Source: an uncultured Marinicella sp. (GTDB lineage: Bacteria; Pseudomonadota; Gammaproteobacteria; Xanthomonadales; Marinicellaceae). Taken from it: a stretch of DNA of 64,000 bases. How positions within the stretch are numbered: the stretch's first letter is position 1; each line of letters begins with the position of its first letter. The position numbers and the translations under genes are program-made. The stretch spans positions 62,001 to 126,000 of the forward strand of contig CANNAM010000010.1 of assembly GCA_947502595.1 (NCBI GenBank). Reading direction: 5' to 3'. The notes beneath the pieces are model-generated. The model saw only the letters and a program-made list of their open reading frames with translations, was not told the DNA's origin and ran no database searches. Positions 8,741 through 16,142 of this stretch are shown piece by piece.

Positions 8741-9570
8741 AAATAATTCAACTACTTGTCACCTTATTGGCCACTGCTGTGTTAAGCAACTCAGTTTACG
8801 CCCAACAATACCTTAACCTGCGTCAAGATGGGCATATCTATGATGTCGATGTGGTGGTGTTTGCCCGGCAACTGGCTCAACCCTCGAGTGATGCCATTAA
8901 TAACCAAGCCTTGGTTAAAAATGAAGCGGTGCTGACTTTGCCGGTTTGGGACCAGCAAATGCCGCTGTTTGTTCACCCACAAATTGCAGCGCCTGACAAT
9001 GAATCAGAATGGCAGGTACCAATTGATAAGCAAGCTGAACCGGTTAAAGTACTCAGCGACATCATCCTCAGCACCAGCATGGACCATGCCATAATTAATC
9101 GACTCAAAGCCAACCCAACTTACCACCCAATTTACCATCAAAAATGGCGACAAATGCCCAGTGCATTTTTAAAGCCACAATACGTGGAAGTCAGCAGCTT
9201 GCAAGCTACCGAAGTAACAAGACTAAATTCATTAGAATCAACCTCAATCCCCATTACTGATCCTCCCCCCACGGAAGACAATCCATTAGACAACCAAGAA
9301 GACAGCTTTGACAACTTCTACACCAACTCCAGCAATGCATTGAATGTAGCTGACTACAGCATAGACGGCCAAGTGGCATTTACCCAACAAAGGTATACCC
9401 ATTTACATGTAAAAATGAATTTATTTCGCATCAATGCCGAAGGCGAACAAATCATCTACCAACTGTCTCAACAAAAACGCATTGAACTGGATAAGTGGCA
9501 GTACTTCGATCACCAACAATTCGGGGTGCTGGCTAAAGTCACAGCAATCAAACTAACAGCAGGAGAATAA
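8737..9570 (+). CDS. CsiV-family periplasmic protein
   Basis: 277 aa. A signal peptide (residues 1-22, ending VYA before QQYLNLRQDG) predicts export to the periplasm. The mature N-terminus YDVDVVVFARQ matches the family's conserved opening (hydrophobic V-E/D-V-V-V-F), and the C-terminal half (VAFTQQRYTHLHVKMNLFRI ... YQLSQQKRIELDKWQYFDHQQFGVLAKV) is the best-conserved block. CsiV of Vibrio binds peptidoglycan and modulates D-amino-acid responses, and csiV-type genes are often next to mfd, as here (4-nt overlap). The middle (about 170-205) is a low-complexity Asp/Asn/Pro stretch. Function in this organism is inferred from family only. Confidence 0.75.
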   Translation: MKIIQLLVTLLATAVLSNSVYAQQYLNLRQDGHIYDVDVVVFARQLAQPSSDAINNQALVKNEAVLTLPVWDQQMPLFVHPQIAAPDNESEWQVPIDKQAEPVKVLSDIILSTSMDHAIINRLKANPTYHPIYHQKWRQMPSAFLKPQYVEVSSLQATEVTRLNSLESTSIPITDPPPTEDNPLDNQEDSFDNFYTNSSNALNVADYSIDGQVAFTQQRYTHLHVKMNLFRINAEGEQIIYQLSQQKRIELDKWQYFDHQQFGVLAKVTAIKLTAGE

Positions 9571-9572
9571 GC

Positions 9573-10175
9573 ATGCAAAAATCATATAAACAACTGGTAA
9601 TCTTGGCTGTACTGGTATTTTTATCCGCCTGCCATACCCAGCCTAATAAAAGCACTTTAAATAATCCGGAAACTTGGCTTTTAAGCACAGATTCCAGCTC
9701 CCTGAGTTTTGTCAGCACCAAAAACAAAACCATAACCGAACAACACAGCCTGCAATTCAAACATGGTCAAATTGACCACCAAGGGTCAATAACAGCCACT
9801 ATGGACTTGAATACTGTGGACACTGCCATCCCCATCCGCGACCAACGGATGCGTGATATTTTATTTGAAACCGAGACTTTTCCGCTGGCCACAGTCAGCG
9901 CTTCGTTGCCAGAAAATATTAATTTAAAACTGCAACAAAACATCAAACTGCCATTTCAATTAGACTTACACGGTCAGCAAAAAACCTACACAACTGAAGT
10001 GGTGATTCAAATGGTTAATGAAAAATTGGTGGCGGTCAATTACGAGCCAATATTGGTCAATGCCAAAGACTTTGGCTTGGATAGCGGCATCAATCAATTG
10101 ACTAAAATTGCGGGCCTACAAAGCATCGATTATGCCGTATCGGTGGATTTCAAACTAACGTTTGAAAAGGACTGA
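9573..10175 (+). CDS. YceI-domain lipoprotein
   Basis: 200 aa. The N-terminus is a lipoprotein signal with lipobox LSAC (Cys20), so the protein is probably lipid-anchored in the envelope. The rest is a YceI-like lipocalin-type beta-barrel: GSITATMDLNTVDTAIPIRDQRMRDILFETETFPLATVSA carries the family pattern (V-D-T...R-D...L...F-x-T-FP). YceI proteins bind polyisoprenoid lipids in the periplasm; ligand here is unknown. It lies 2 nt after the csiV-like gene, so is co-transcribed. Confidence 0.8.
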   Translation: MQKSYKQLVILAVLVFLSACHTQPNKSTLNNPETWLLSTDSSSLSFVSTKNKTITEQHSLQFKHGQIDHQGSITATMDLNTVDTAIPIRDQRMRDILFETETFPLATVSASLPENINLKLQQNIKLPFQLDLHGQQKTYTTEVVIQMVNEKLVAVNYEPILVNAKDFGLDSGINQLTKIAGLQSIDYAVSVDFKLTFEKD

Positions 10176-10245
10176 TTTAATTCACATCAGTGGTAAATTA
10201 CAGCCAAAATAAGTAAGATATTGGCTTCTTAAAATTGGAACAGTC

Positions 10246-11034
10246 ATGGGCATTTTAACCGGTAAAAAAGCACTCATAGTTGGCGTTGCCAGCGATCGAT
10301 CAATCGCTTGGAGTACTGCTGAATTCATGCACCAACAAGGTGCTGAATTGGCGTTCACTTACCTGGACGATAAATTAAAAAAACGGGTGGATAAAATTGC
10401 CGCGCTGACCGGCTCTGAAATTGTGCTGCCTTGTGATGTCAATTCCGACCAACAAATTGACGATGTGTTCACTGAACTAAAAAACACCTGGGATGGCTTA
10501 GACATCATTGTCCACTCAGTGGGTTTTGCGCCCCGAGAATTACTGCAAGGTTCTTATTTAGACAACCTAACCCGTGCAGGTTACCAAACAGCGATGGACA
10601 CCAGTTCATACAGTTTTGCTGCCTTGGGTAAGGCTGGGCGTGAAATGATGCAAGGCAGAGACGCTGCACTGCTCACCCTGACCTATCTGGGTGCCGTAAG
10701 AGCCATGACCAACTACAATGTCATGGGTGTAGCCAAAGCGGCATTAGAGGCCAATGTACGCTATATGGCGCATGCACTGGGTGCAGATGGCATACGGGTC
10801 AACGGCATCTCAGCTGGCCCCATCAAAACCCTCGCCGCCTCTGGTATCGGTAATTTCAAATCCATGCTTGATCATGTCGCCAAAGCCGCCCCTCTTAAAC
10901 GCAACATCAGCCAAGAAGAAGTCGCCAAAGCGGCCGCCTTTTTGTGCTCAGACTGGGCCTCTGGAATCACCGGCGAAATCACTTATGTCGATGCCGGATA
11001 CAACATCATGGCCATGACTGAAGTCGACCAGTAA
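10246..11034 (+). CDS. fabI: Enoyl-[acyl-carrier-protein] reductase (NADH) FabI
   Basis: 262 aa, as E. coli FabI. It catalyses the last step of each fatty-acid elongation cycle, reducing trans-2-enoyl-ACP with NADH. The atypical SDR start [22 protein letters not shown] gives the NAD site. The catalytic Tyr-x6-Lys is in [13 protein letters not shown] (about residues 156-163), with the second tyrosine in LTYLGA (about 147). [13 protein letters not shown] corresponds to the triclosan-binding loop around Gly93. It follows the YceI gene after 70 nt, in which AGCCAA/TTGGCT can pair as a weak hairpin. Confidence 0.96.
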   Translation: MGILTGKKALIVGVASDRSIAWSTAEFMHQQGAELAFTYLDDKLKKRVDKIAALTGSEIVLPCDVNSDQQIDDVFTELKNTWDGLDIIVHSVGFAPRELLQGSYLDNLTRAGYQTAMDTSSYSFAALGKAGREMMQGRDAALLTLTYLGAVRAMTNYNVMGVAKAALEANVRYMAHALGADGIRVNGISAGPIKTLAASGIGNFKSMLDHVAKAAPLKRNISQEEVAKAAAFLCSDWASGITGEITYVDAGYNIMAMTEVDQ

Positions 11035-11220
11035 CTACCTGTTGTAATTTTATAATTAATGAGCTAAATTCTGGCCGTGTGTTTAATCCACATACGGCTC
11101 TGTTGCTATCTGGATTGAGTTCAGACATCAGCATAACGAAGTATGCACAACAATCAGCAATCATTTACCACCTGTCTTTGAGTTGATTGTATGTTTTTCA
11201 AACCCAAACCAATAAGTATA

Positions 11221-11243
11221 TTGAGTTGCGAAGCAAGCCTCAA
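11221..11243. other. Small stable hairpin upstream of yqfB
   Basis: TTGAG-TTGC-GAA-GCAA-(gc)-CTCAA forms a 9-bp stem with a GAA loop and a 2-nt bulge, ending 14 nt before the yqfB start. A second stem, GCCGTGTG with CATACGGC, lies near 11073-11097. No T-run follows either, so they do not read as terminators. The rest of the 223-bp gap between fabI and yqfB shows nothing else I can name. Confidence 0.35.
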
Positions 11244-11257
11244 CGGCTACATATATT

Positions 11258-11566
11258 ATGCAACAACTGAGTTTTTATGATGCGTTATTACCCGCGGTGT
11301 TAAGTGGTAAAAAAACCATCTCAATCCGCAGCCGTAAAGGCTTATTGTATGAACCAGGTACAGTGGTTGAACTGTGCAGCCACAGCACGGGACAATGTTT
11401 TGGTACGCTTATAATCACCGCGGTTGAACCGCTCCATTATCAGCAGATTAATGAAACACATGCCCAACTTGAACAAATGAGTTTAGTCGCATTACGGCTT
11501 TTGATCAAAAAAATATACCCTGACACTGAGCATTTAAGTGTGATTTCATTTAAACTGATTCAATGA
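11258..11566 (+). CDS. yqfB: ASCH-domain N4-acetylcytidine amidohydrolase, YqfB-like
   Basis: 102 aa, the length of E. coli YqfB (103), with a matching pattern throughout: LSFYDALLPAVLSGKKTISIRS at the start and INETHAQLEQMSLVALRLLIKKIYP near the end. YqfB hydrolyses N4-acetylcytidine to cytidine and acetate. Its catalytic residues Lys21, Thr24 and Glu74 align with Lys19, Ser22 and Glu72 here, so the threonine is replaced by serine. No gene partner is obvious: fabI is upstream and an antiporter 22 nt downstream, possibly in one transcript. I infer the same reaction; the Ser change leaves some doubt. Confidence 0.75.
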   Translation: MQQLSFYDALLPAVLSGKKTISIRSRKGLLYEPGTVVELCSHSTGQCFGTLIITAVEPLHYQQINETHAQLEQMSLVALRLLIKKIYPDTEHLSVISFKLIQ

Positions 11567-11588
11567 TGACATGGAGTGAAGTAAGTAC

Positions 11589-12944
11589 ATGGGTTGGTTA
11601 AGTATTCTGCCACCAGTGGTGGCCATTATTTATGCTGTTTGGCGACGTGAAGTGACGATTGCTTTGTTGTTGGCTATTTTTACCGCAGCTTTGATATTAG
11701 CGGATGGCAATCTGGCATTGGCTTTTATTGATACGGTAGACCGCATAGTCCAGGTATTCAGTAGCGCCTACAACACCCGTATATTGATGTTCAGCTTAAT
11801 CATTGGCGCTTTGATTCAGTTGATCAAAATTTCTGGTGGAGTGACGGCATTGGTTAATTGGTTAACCACCAAGAGATGGGTCAACAACCAACGTAAAGCG
11901 GGTTTATTACCAGCCATCATCGGCAGCAGTATTTTTGTCGACACCAATATGAGTGTACTGACTGCTGGAATTTCATCCCAAGCCTTGTTTGATCGTTTCA
12001 AAATGAGTCGCTTGCGTTTGGCTTACATCATTGATGCCACCTGCGCCCCGATCAGCGTATTGATATTACTCAACGGCTGGGGTGCTGCCATATTGGGCTA
12101 CTTAAAACTCACCGGTGTAGATGATCCGGTAACAGTTATGATTCACAGCATCGGCTTCAATTTTTATGCCATCATCACCTTGATTATCATGTTTTACACC
12201 GTCATCTCTACCCGTGTTCATGGTCCGATGAAAAGTATGGAAACCGAGGCATTGTCCTTGGTCAGCACCGAACAGCTGCCAAAGCCCACTAAAAAACGTT
12301 ACATGCTGTGGCCATTGATTGTAATGGTGTTTTGCATGTTGCTGTTCATGTTCATCACTGGTGACGGTGATTTACGCCAAGGATCAGGTGCTGAATCGGT
12401 GCTGTGGTCAGTAATATTGGCCACCATGCTGGCTTTTGCTTTGTTGCGTTTTGATGCCCAACAACCAACCAAAACGTTGATGCAAGAAATGTTCACAGGC
12501 ATGGGACTGTTGTTGCCTTTGGTGACTTTGGTGCTGTTGGCTTTTGCCTTATCCCAAGCAATGGGTGACTTGCAAACAGGGGTGTTTGTGGCCACTGCAA
12601 TCGGTGACTTTATTCCGGTCTGGGCTGTGCCAGCATTGGTGTTTATACTCTCAGGTTTCATTGCTTTCACCACCGGAACTTCCTGGGGTACTTTTGGTGT
12701 CTTGATTCCAATCGCAGTGCCTTTGGCCATCAACTTAGGCATTTCACCGGCATTGGTGCTCGGTGCTGTACTGGGTGGCTCAGTGTTTGGCGACCACGCT
12801 TCACCCATTTCAGACACTACAGTAATTGCCTCATTGGCTGCTGGTTGTGACCTGCTCGATCACGTCAAAACCCAACTGCCTTATGCGCTGGTCGGTGGCG
12901 GTATCAGCGTGCTGTTCTATCTGGTGGCTGGCTGGTTGCAATAA
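11589..12944 (+). CDS. Na+/H+ antiporter, NhaC/YuiF type
   Basis: 451 aa with about eleven or twelve hydrophobic segments. Signature stretches are IGSSIFVDTNMSVLTAGISSQALFDRFKMSRLRLAYIID, GTSWGTFGVLIPIAVPLAIN and GGSVFGDHASPISDTTVIASLAAGCDLLDHVKTQLPYAL, which are characteristic of the NhaC family in the ion-transporter superfamily. Likely role is exchange of cytoplasmic Na+ for external H+ (or a related substrate exchange) at the inner membrane. A GGAG motif sits 13 nt before the ATG. The gene ends convergently with the nuclease-like gene 44 nt away. Confidence 0.8.
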   Translation: MGWLSILPPVVAIIYAVWRREVTIALLLAIFTAALILADGNLALAFIDTVDRIVQVFSSAYNTRILMFSLIIGALIQLIKISGGVTALVNWLTTKRWVNNQRKAGLLPAIIGSSIFVDTNMSVLTAGISSQALFDRFKMSRLRLAYIIDATCAPISVLILLNGWGAAILGYLKLTGVDDPVTVMIHSIGFNFYAIITLIIMFYTVISTRVHGPMKSMETEALSLVSTEQLPKPTKKRYMLWPLIVMVFCMLLFMFITGDGDLRQGSGAESVLWSVILATMLAFALLRFDAQQPTKTLMQEMFTGMGLLLPLVTLVLLAFALSQAMGDLQTGVFVATAIGDFIPVWAVPALVFILSGFIAFTTGTSWGTFGVLIPIAVPLAINLGISPALVLGAVLGGSVFGDHASPISDTTVIASLAAGCDLLDHVKTQLPYALVGGGISVLFYLVAGWLQ

Positions 12945-12988
12945 GTTAGAACAACAGCCAATTGTGATAAGCTTGACAAACTTACGCT

Positions 12989-13432
12989 TCAATCACACCA
13001 ACGCTGACGCTGGTGGCCTTGATAATCCACGCCTAAACCTTTACTGATTAAGCTGTCATGCAAGCCTTGACCATCAATGTAAACATAAGCAAGCAGTCGT
13101 TGGTAACGGTCATAAACTCTGGTGTCATCGATCAGTAAAGTAATCACTTCAGCTTCTCGGAGTAAAGCAACTGTGTGCTGTTTGGCTTGTCTGGCAAGTA
13201 ACTTTTCACGTGCACAGTTGGCTTTAATTTCTGGGGTATCTACACCCTTGACCCTGACTTTGGTTTTGTTTTTATGACATCGATAGCCGCCGATACAATG
13301 AAAAGTTATGGTGTCTCCGTCATAAACATAAGCCACTGCTTGTTGATGCAAAATAACCTTTGTTTCGCTCAGATTGCAACCAGTGCATAACACATACAAA
13401 ATCATCAACTTAAGTGTGCTAATTCTACTCAT
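12989..13432 (-). CDS. Thermonuclease-like (SNase domain) exported protein
   Basis: 147 aa. A hydrophobic N-terminus with Cys19 (LCTGC) suggests export, possibly as a lipoprotein although the lipobox is imperfect. The SNase fold is visible: AYVYDGDTITFHC (metal-site Asp), VRVKGVDTPEIKANC (the catalytic Arg and Glu region) and DRYQRLLAYVYIDGQGLHDSLISKGLG (second catalytic Arg). A cysteine-containing insertion (IGGYRCHKNK) interrupts the usual hairpin. Probable secreted, Ca2+-dependent phosphodiesterase acting on DNA or RNA. It sits 28 nt downstream of apaH on the same strand. Confidence 0.75.
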   Translation of the reverse strand: MSRISTLKLMILYVLCTGCNLSETKVILHQQAVAYVYDGDTITFHCIGGYRCHKNKTKVRVKGVDTPEIKANCAREKLLARQAKQHTVALLREAEVITLLIDDTRVYDRYQRLLAYVYIDGQGLHDSLISKGLGVDYQGHQRQRWCD

Positions 13433-13460
13433 CTCTTATGTAAGCAAGGCTTCTTTTGAG

Positions 13461-14246
13461 TCAAACACTGAACAGCTGTCGGTCTTTTAAACGCATGGCT
13501 GTCAGTTGACCACCCCAAACTTTACCGGTGTCCAAGCCTGTAACGTGCTTATCTTGGTATAAGCCCAAGGCTGACCAGTGACCAAAGATGATGTGTTTTT
13601 TCAATTTGCTGATGGGTTTATAGGTGAACCATGGGTTGAGGTTTTTAACTTGTGTCAACCGACCATTTTCTGAGAAATTCAGCGCACCATCTTTGCGAAT
13701 GAACCGCATCCGGGTGCTGGCATTGATAACGAATCGGTATTTGGCCGCATCGTCCAGTTCTGTAGACCATTTTTTTGGTGTATTGCCATACATGGTTTTA
13801 AAAAACAGTTGAGGATCAGCCAGTAAGGCAGATCTGGTTTCATCTGCCAACAGTTTAAATTGTTTAACACTCCAAACAGGATGCAGTCCGGCATGGATGA
13901 TCAAGTCTTTTTTGTGTTGTAAGTACAAAGGCCTATTCAACAACCACGCCATCAATAAAGGCGCATCGCTGGCGGCAAAGACTTGAGCGAACTCTGAGTT
14001 ATCAACCACATCTTGGTCACTGTAGTATTTACTGAGCATACTTAAATCATGGTTGCCTAATACCGTGTCACAAAGTTGTTGGTGCGCATACACCCATCGC
14101 AGTACGTCCAATGAGCGCCCGCCTCGGTTCACCAAATCGCCACAAAACAACAAGCGGTCTTTATGCGGTTTGAAGTCAATGACCTTTAACAGCCGCATCA
14201 ACGGCTCGAAGCAACCTTGGACATCTCCTATGGCATACGTTGCCAT
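13461..14246 (-). CDS. apaH: Symmetrical diadenosine tetraphosphatase ApaH
   Basis: 261 aa. Hydrolyses Ap4A to two ADP and can remove Np4-type RNA caps. Metal-site motifs of the calcineurin-like phosphoesterase fold are intact: GDVQGCFEPL (residues 7-16), GDLVNRG (about 36-42) and GNHDLSML (about 64-71), with HAGLHP and the C-terminal GHWSALGLY block. Five bases separate it from pyrE, so they share a transcript; the usual ksgA-apaG-apaH context is not present. Confidence 0.95.
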   Translation of the reverse strand: MATYAIGDVQGCFEPLMRLLKVIDFKPHKDRLLFCGDLVNRGGRSLDVLRWVYAHQQLCDTVLGNHDLSMLSKYYSDQDVVDNSEFAQVFAASDAPLLMAWLLNRPLYLQHKKDLIIHAGLHPVWSVKQFKLLADETRSALLADPQLFFKTMYGNTPKKWSTELDDAAKYRFVINASTRMRFIRKDGALNFSENGRLTQVKNLNPWFTYKPISKLKKHIIFGHWSALGLYQDKHVTGLDTGKVWGGQLTAMRLKDRQLFSV

Positions 14247-14251
14247 TTCAG

Positions 14252-14881
14252 TTAAACCCCATACTGATCGCGGTAGGCTTTGATTTTAGCTGATTGTGCA
14301 GCATCATCCCCCAAATACACAAGTAAAGCACCTAAATCGGCGATACTGATGGTGGTTAAATTAAACTGTTGTGCCAACTCTTGCATGGCTGACAGTTCAT
14401 TCACCCCCCTTTCTTGGCGGTCTAAGGCCACGGCTATACCGACTGTACTGGCACCTTGTTGTTGGATGATTTCAATTGACTCGCGAACTGAAGTACCGGC
14501 TGAAACCACATCGTCAACTATCAGCACTTTGCCTTGGACTTTGGCACCAATCAATTGCCCGCCTTCACCGTGTGCTTTGGCTTCTTTGCGATTGAATGCG
14601 ACTGGAATATTTTCTTGGTATAAATGGTACCAGGCGACTGCGATGGCTGTGGCCAATGGAATGCCCTTATAGGCTGGGCCATACAACATATCAAAATCCA
14701 ACTGGCTGGCTTTAATGGTTTTGGCATAGTATTCACCCAATAAGGCCATTGAGTGGCCGTCATCAAACAACCCTGCATTGAAAAAATATGGGCTGATGCG
14801 ACCAGATTTCAGCGTGAATTCACCAAACCTCAACACTTTTTTATCAATCGCCAAGCTTAAAAATTCTTGTGCAATACTCAT
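14252..14881 (-). CDS. pyrE: Orotate phosphoribosyltransferase
   Basis: 209 aa. Converts orotate and PRPP to orotidine monophosphate in pyrimidine synthesis. The PRPP-binding loop VLIVDDVVSAGTSVRESIEII is about residue 118-138, and the N-terminus (LRFGEFTLKSGRISPYFFNAGLF) carries the orotate-contact residues. It diverges from xthA with a 104-bp gap that holds the xthA promoter; pyrE is also a frequent neighbour of exodeoxyribonuclease III genes in Pseudomonas-like genomes. Confidence 0.96.
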   Translation of the reverse strand: MSIAQEFLSLAIDKKVLRFGEFTLKSGRISPYFFNAGLFDDGHSMALLGEYYAKTIKASQLDFDMLYGPAYKGIPLATAIAVAWYHLYQENIPVAFNRKEAKAHGEGGQLIGAKVQGKVLIVDDVVSAGTSVRESIEIIQQQGASTVGIAVALDRQERGVNELSAMQELAQQFNLTTISIADLGALLVYLGDDAAQSAKIKAYRDQYGV

Positions 14882-14948
14882 AATCTTTGTCTGCCTTTAT
14901 AAGGCTTGCTATCTTGCGAGAACTGGCGGCATTTTTCAAGCTGTCAGG

Positions 14949-14957
14949 TGGTATAAT
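14949..14957 (+). promoter_or_regulatory. Extended -10 promoter of xthA
   Basis: TGGTATAAT (14949-14957) is a perfect extended -10 element (TG, one base, TATAAT). No good -35 is seen, which is normal for extended -10 promoters. Transcription would start near 14964, 22 nt before the ATG at 14986. It also rules out the longer in-frame extension back to 14887. Confidence 0.6.
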
Positions 14958-14985
14958 TTGCTGTTTTTTTACTGGCAGTCTCATC

Positions 14986-15753
14986 ATGAAAATAATTACC
15001 CTCAATGCCAACGGCATCAGAGCAGCCCAACGCAAAGGCATGTTTGAATGGTTTGAACAGCAAAATGCCGATGTGCTGTGTATCCAAGAAACCAAAGCGC
15101 AATTAGAGCAACTCAACCCTAAACTGTTCATTCCTCAAGGTTATCACTTTTACCAAGCCGATGCGGTAAAAAAAGGTTATTCGGGGGTATCTGTTTATAC
15201 AAAACACCAACCCATTACAGTGCAATACGGAATTGATTGGCCTGAATTTGATTCAGAAGGCCGGTGGTTACAGGTTGATTTAGGCCATATAGTGGTGGTT
15301 TCTTTGTATTTGCCTTCGGGCTCTGCCAAAGAGGAACGTCAAGAGTTTAAATACCAATGTATGGCTAAATTAGAACCCATACTGGTTGCGTTAAAAGCCT
15401 CAGGTAAACCTTTTGTGGTTTGTGGCGATTGGAACATTGCCCACAAGAAAATTGACATTAAAAATTGGCGTGGCAACCAAAAGAACTCAGGCTTTTTACC
15501 AGCAGAACGCGAATGGATGACCAAAGTATTCGAAGACATTGGCTTAGTCGATGCTTTCCGTGTGGTTGAGCCGCGTGAAGAGCAATATTCTTGGTGGTCA
15601 AACCGGGGGCAGGCTTGGGCTAATAACACTGGCTGGCGGATTGATTACCACGTCACTTCACCGTGTTTAGTAAACAAAATTAAATCCGCATCAATCTATA
15701 AAGAACAGCGTTTTTCAGACCATGCTCCAGTGATTATTGAGTATGCACTTTAA
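14986..15753 (+). CDS. xthA: Exodeoxyribonuclease III / AP endonuclease (ExoA type)
   Basis: 255 aa from ATG MKIITLNANGIRAAQRKG; an upstream ATG at 14887 would add 33 unrelated residues and precede the promoter. Cleaves DNA 5' to abasic sites and degrades 3' ends in base-excision repair. Exonuclease-endonuclease-phosphatase motifs: CIQETKAQ (metal Glu), CGDWNIAHKKIDIKN (catalytic Asp/Asn), YSWWSNRGQAW and the C-terminal FSDHAPVIIEY with Asp-His. It resembles the ExoA/CrcA-like branch beside pyrE rather than E. coli XthA proper. Confidence 0.93.
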   Translation: MKIITLNANGIRAAQRKGMFEWFEQQNADVLCIQETKAQLEQLNPKLFIPQGYHFYQADAVKKGYSGVSVYTKHQPITVQYGIDWPEFDSEGRWLQVDLGHIVVVSLYLPSGSAKEERQEFKYQCMAKLEPILVALKASGKPFVVCGDWNIAHKKIDIKNWRGNQKNSGFLPAEREWMTKVFEDIGLVDAFRVVEPREEQYSWWSNRGQAWANNTGWRIDYHVTSPCLVNKIKSASIYKEQRFSDHAPVIIEYAL

Positions 15754-16142
15754 TCTTTGAGCATACAGAACGGGTACTGTAAATAATGTTGAAAAGCAAA
15801 AGATTCACAACTGTCACATGATAAAATCAAACTGTGCGGATACAGGTGATCCGCTAAAACCACCTGTAGAGTAATTTTAATGAGAGTAATTTCAATGCCA
15901 GTTAATGTTCATCCAAGCAGTACAGTGGCAGATCACAATACAATATTCATGGGTCAATTATGCCCAACCAATGTGTTGGCCTATCATTCCAAGTCAATTA
16001 CAAACAAAGGTGACATATTATCTGAACACACCCAGTCAAAACCACTTACCATTTGCGGGTATTTCTGCAATCATTTTTACCGACAGCTCAAGATAAAAGC
16101 AGCCCAAATACCACTGATATTCTGCACTGCTGAAACTCCAAA
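15754..16142. other. Intergenic region xthA to antiporter (389 bp)
   Basis: Apart from the hairpin and tandem-repeat block at 15836-15897 I see no supported feature. A 90-codon open frame at 15880-16152 starts inside the tandem repeat, has no recognisable domain and overlaps the downstream gene's start in another frame, so it was not called. No clear terminator follows xthA. Confidence 0.5.
15836..15897. repeat. Two mutually exclusive hairpins plus a 15-bp tandem repeat
   Basis: GCGGAT (15836-15841) pairs with ATCCGC (15849-15854), while TACAGGTG (15841-15848) pairs with CACCTGTA (15861-15868). Both are perfect but they share bases, so only one can form. Immediately after, a 15-bp unit AGAGTAATTTTAATG (15868-15882) is repeated at 15883-15897 with one mismatch. 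The block lies 245 nt upstream of the KefC-like gene. Confidence 0.55.

Noticed and set aside
12299-12817. 172-codon open frame on the minus strand
   Set aside because: It is antisense to the NhaC-type antiporter, has no recognisable domain, and its composition mirrors the complementary membrane codons.
15831-15844. LexA box candidate CTGT-N6-ACAG near 15832
   Set aside because: The spacing is 6, not 8, so it does not fit the LexA consensus.
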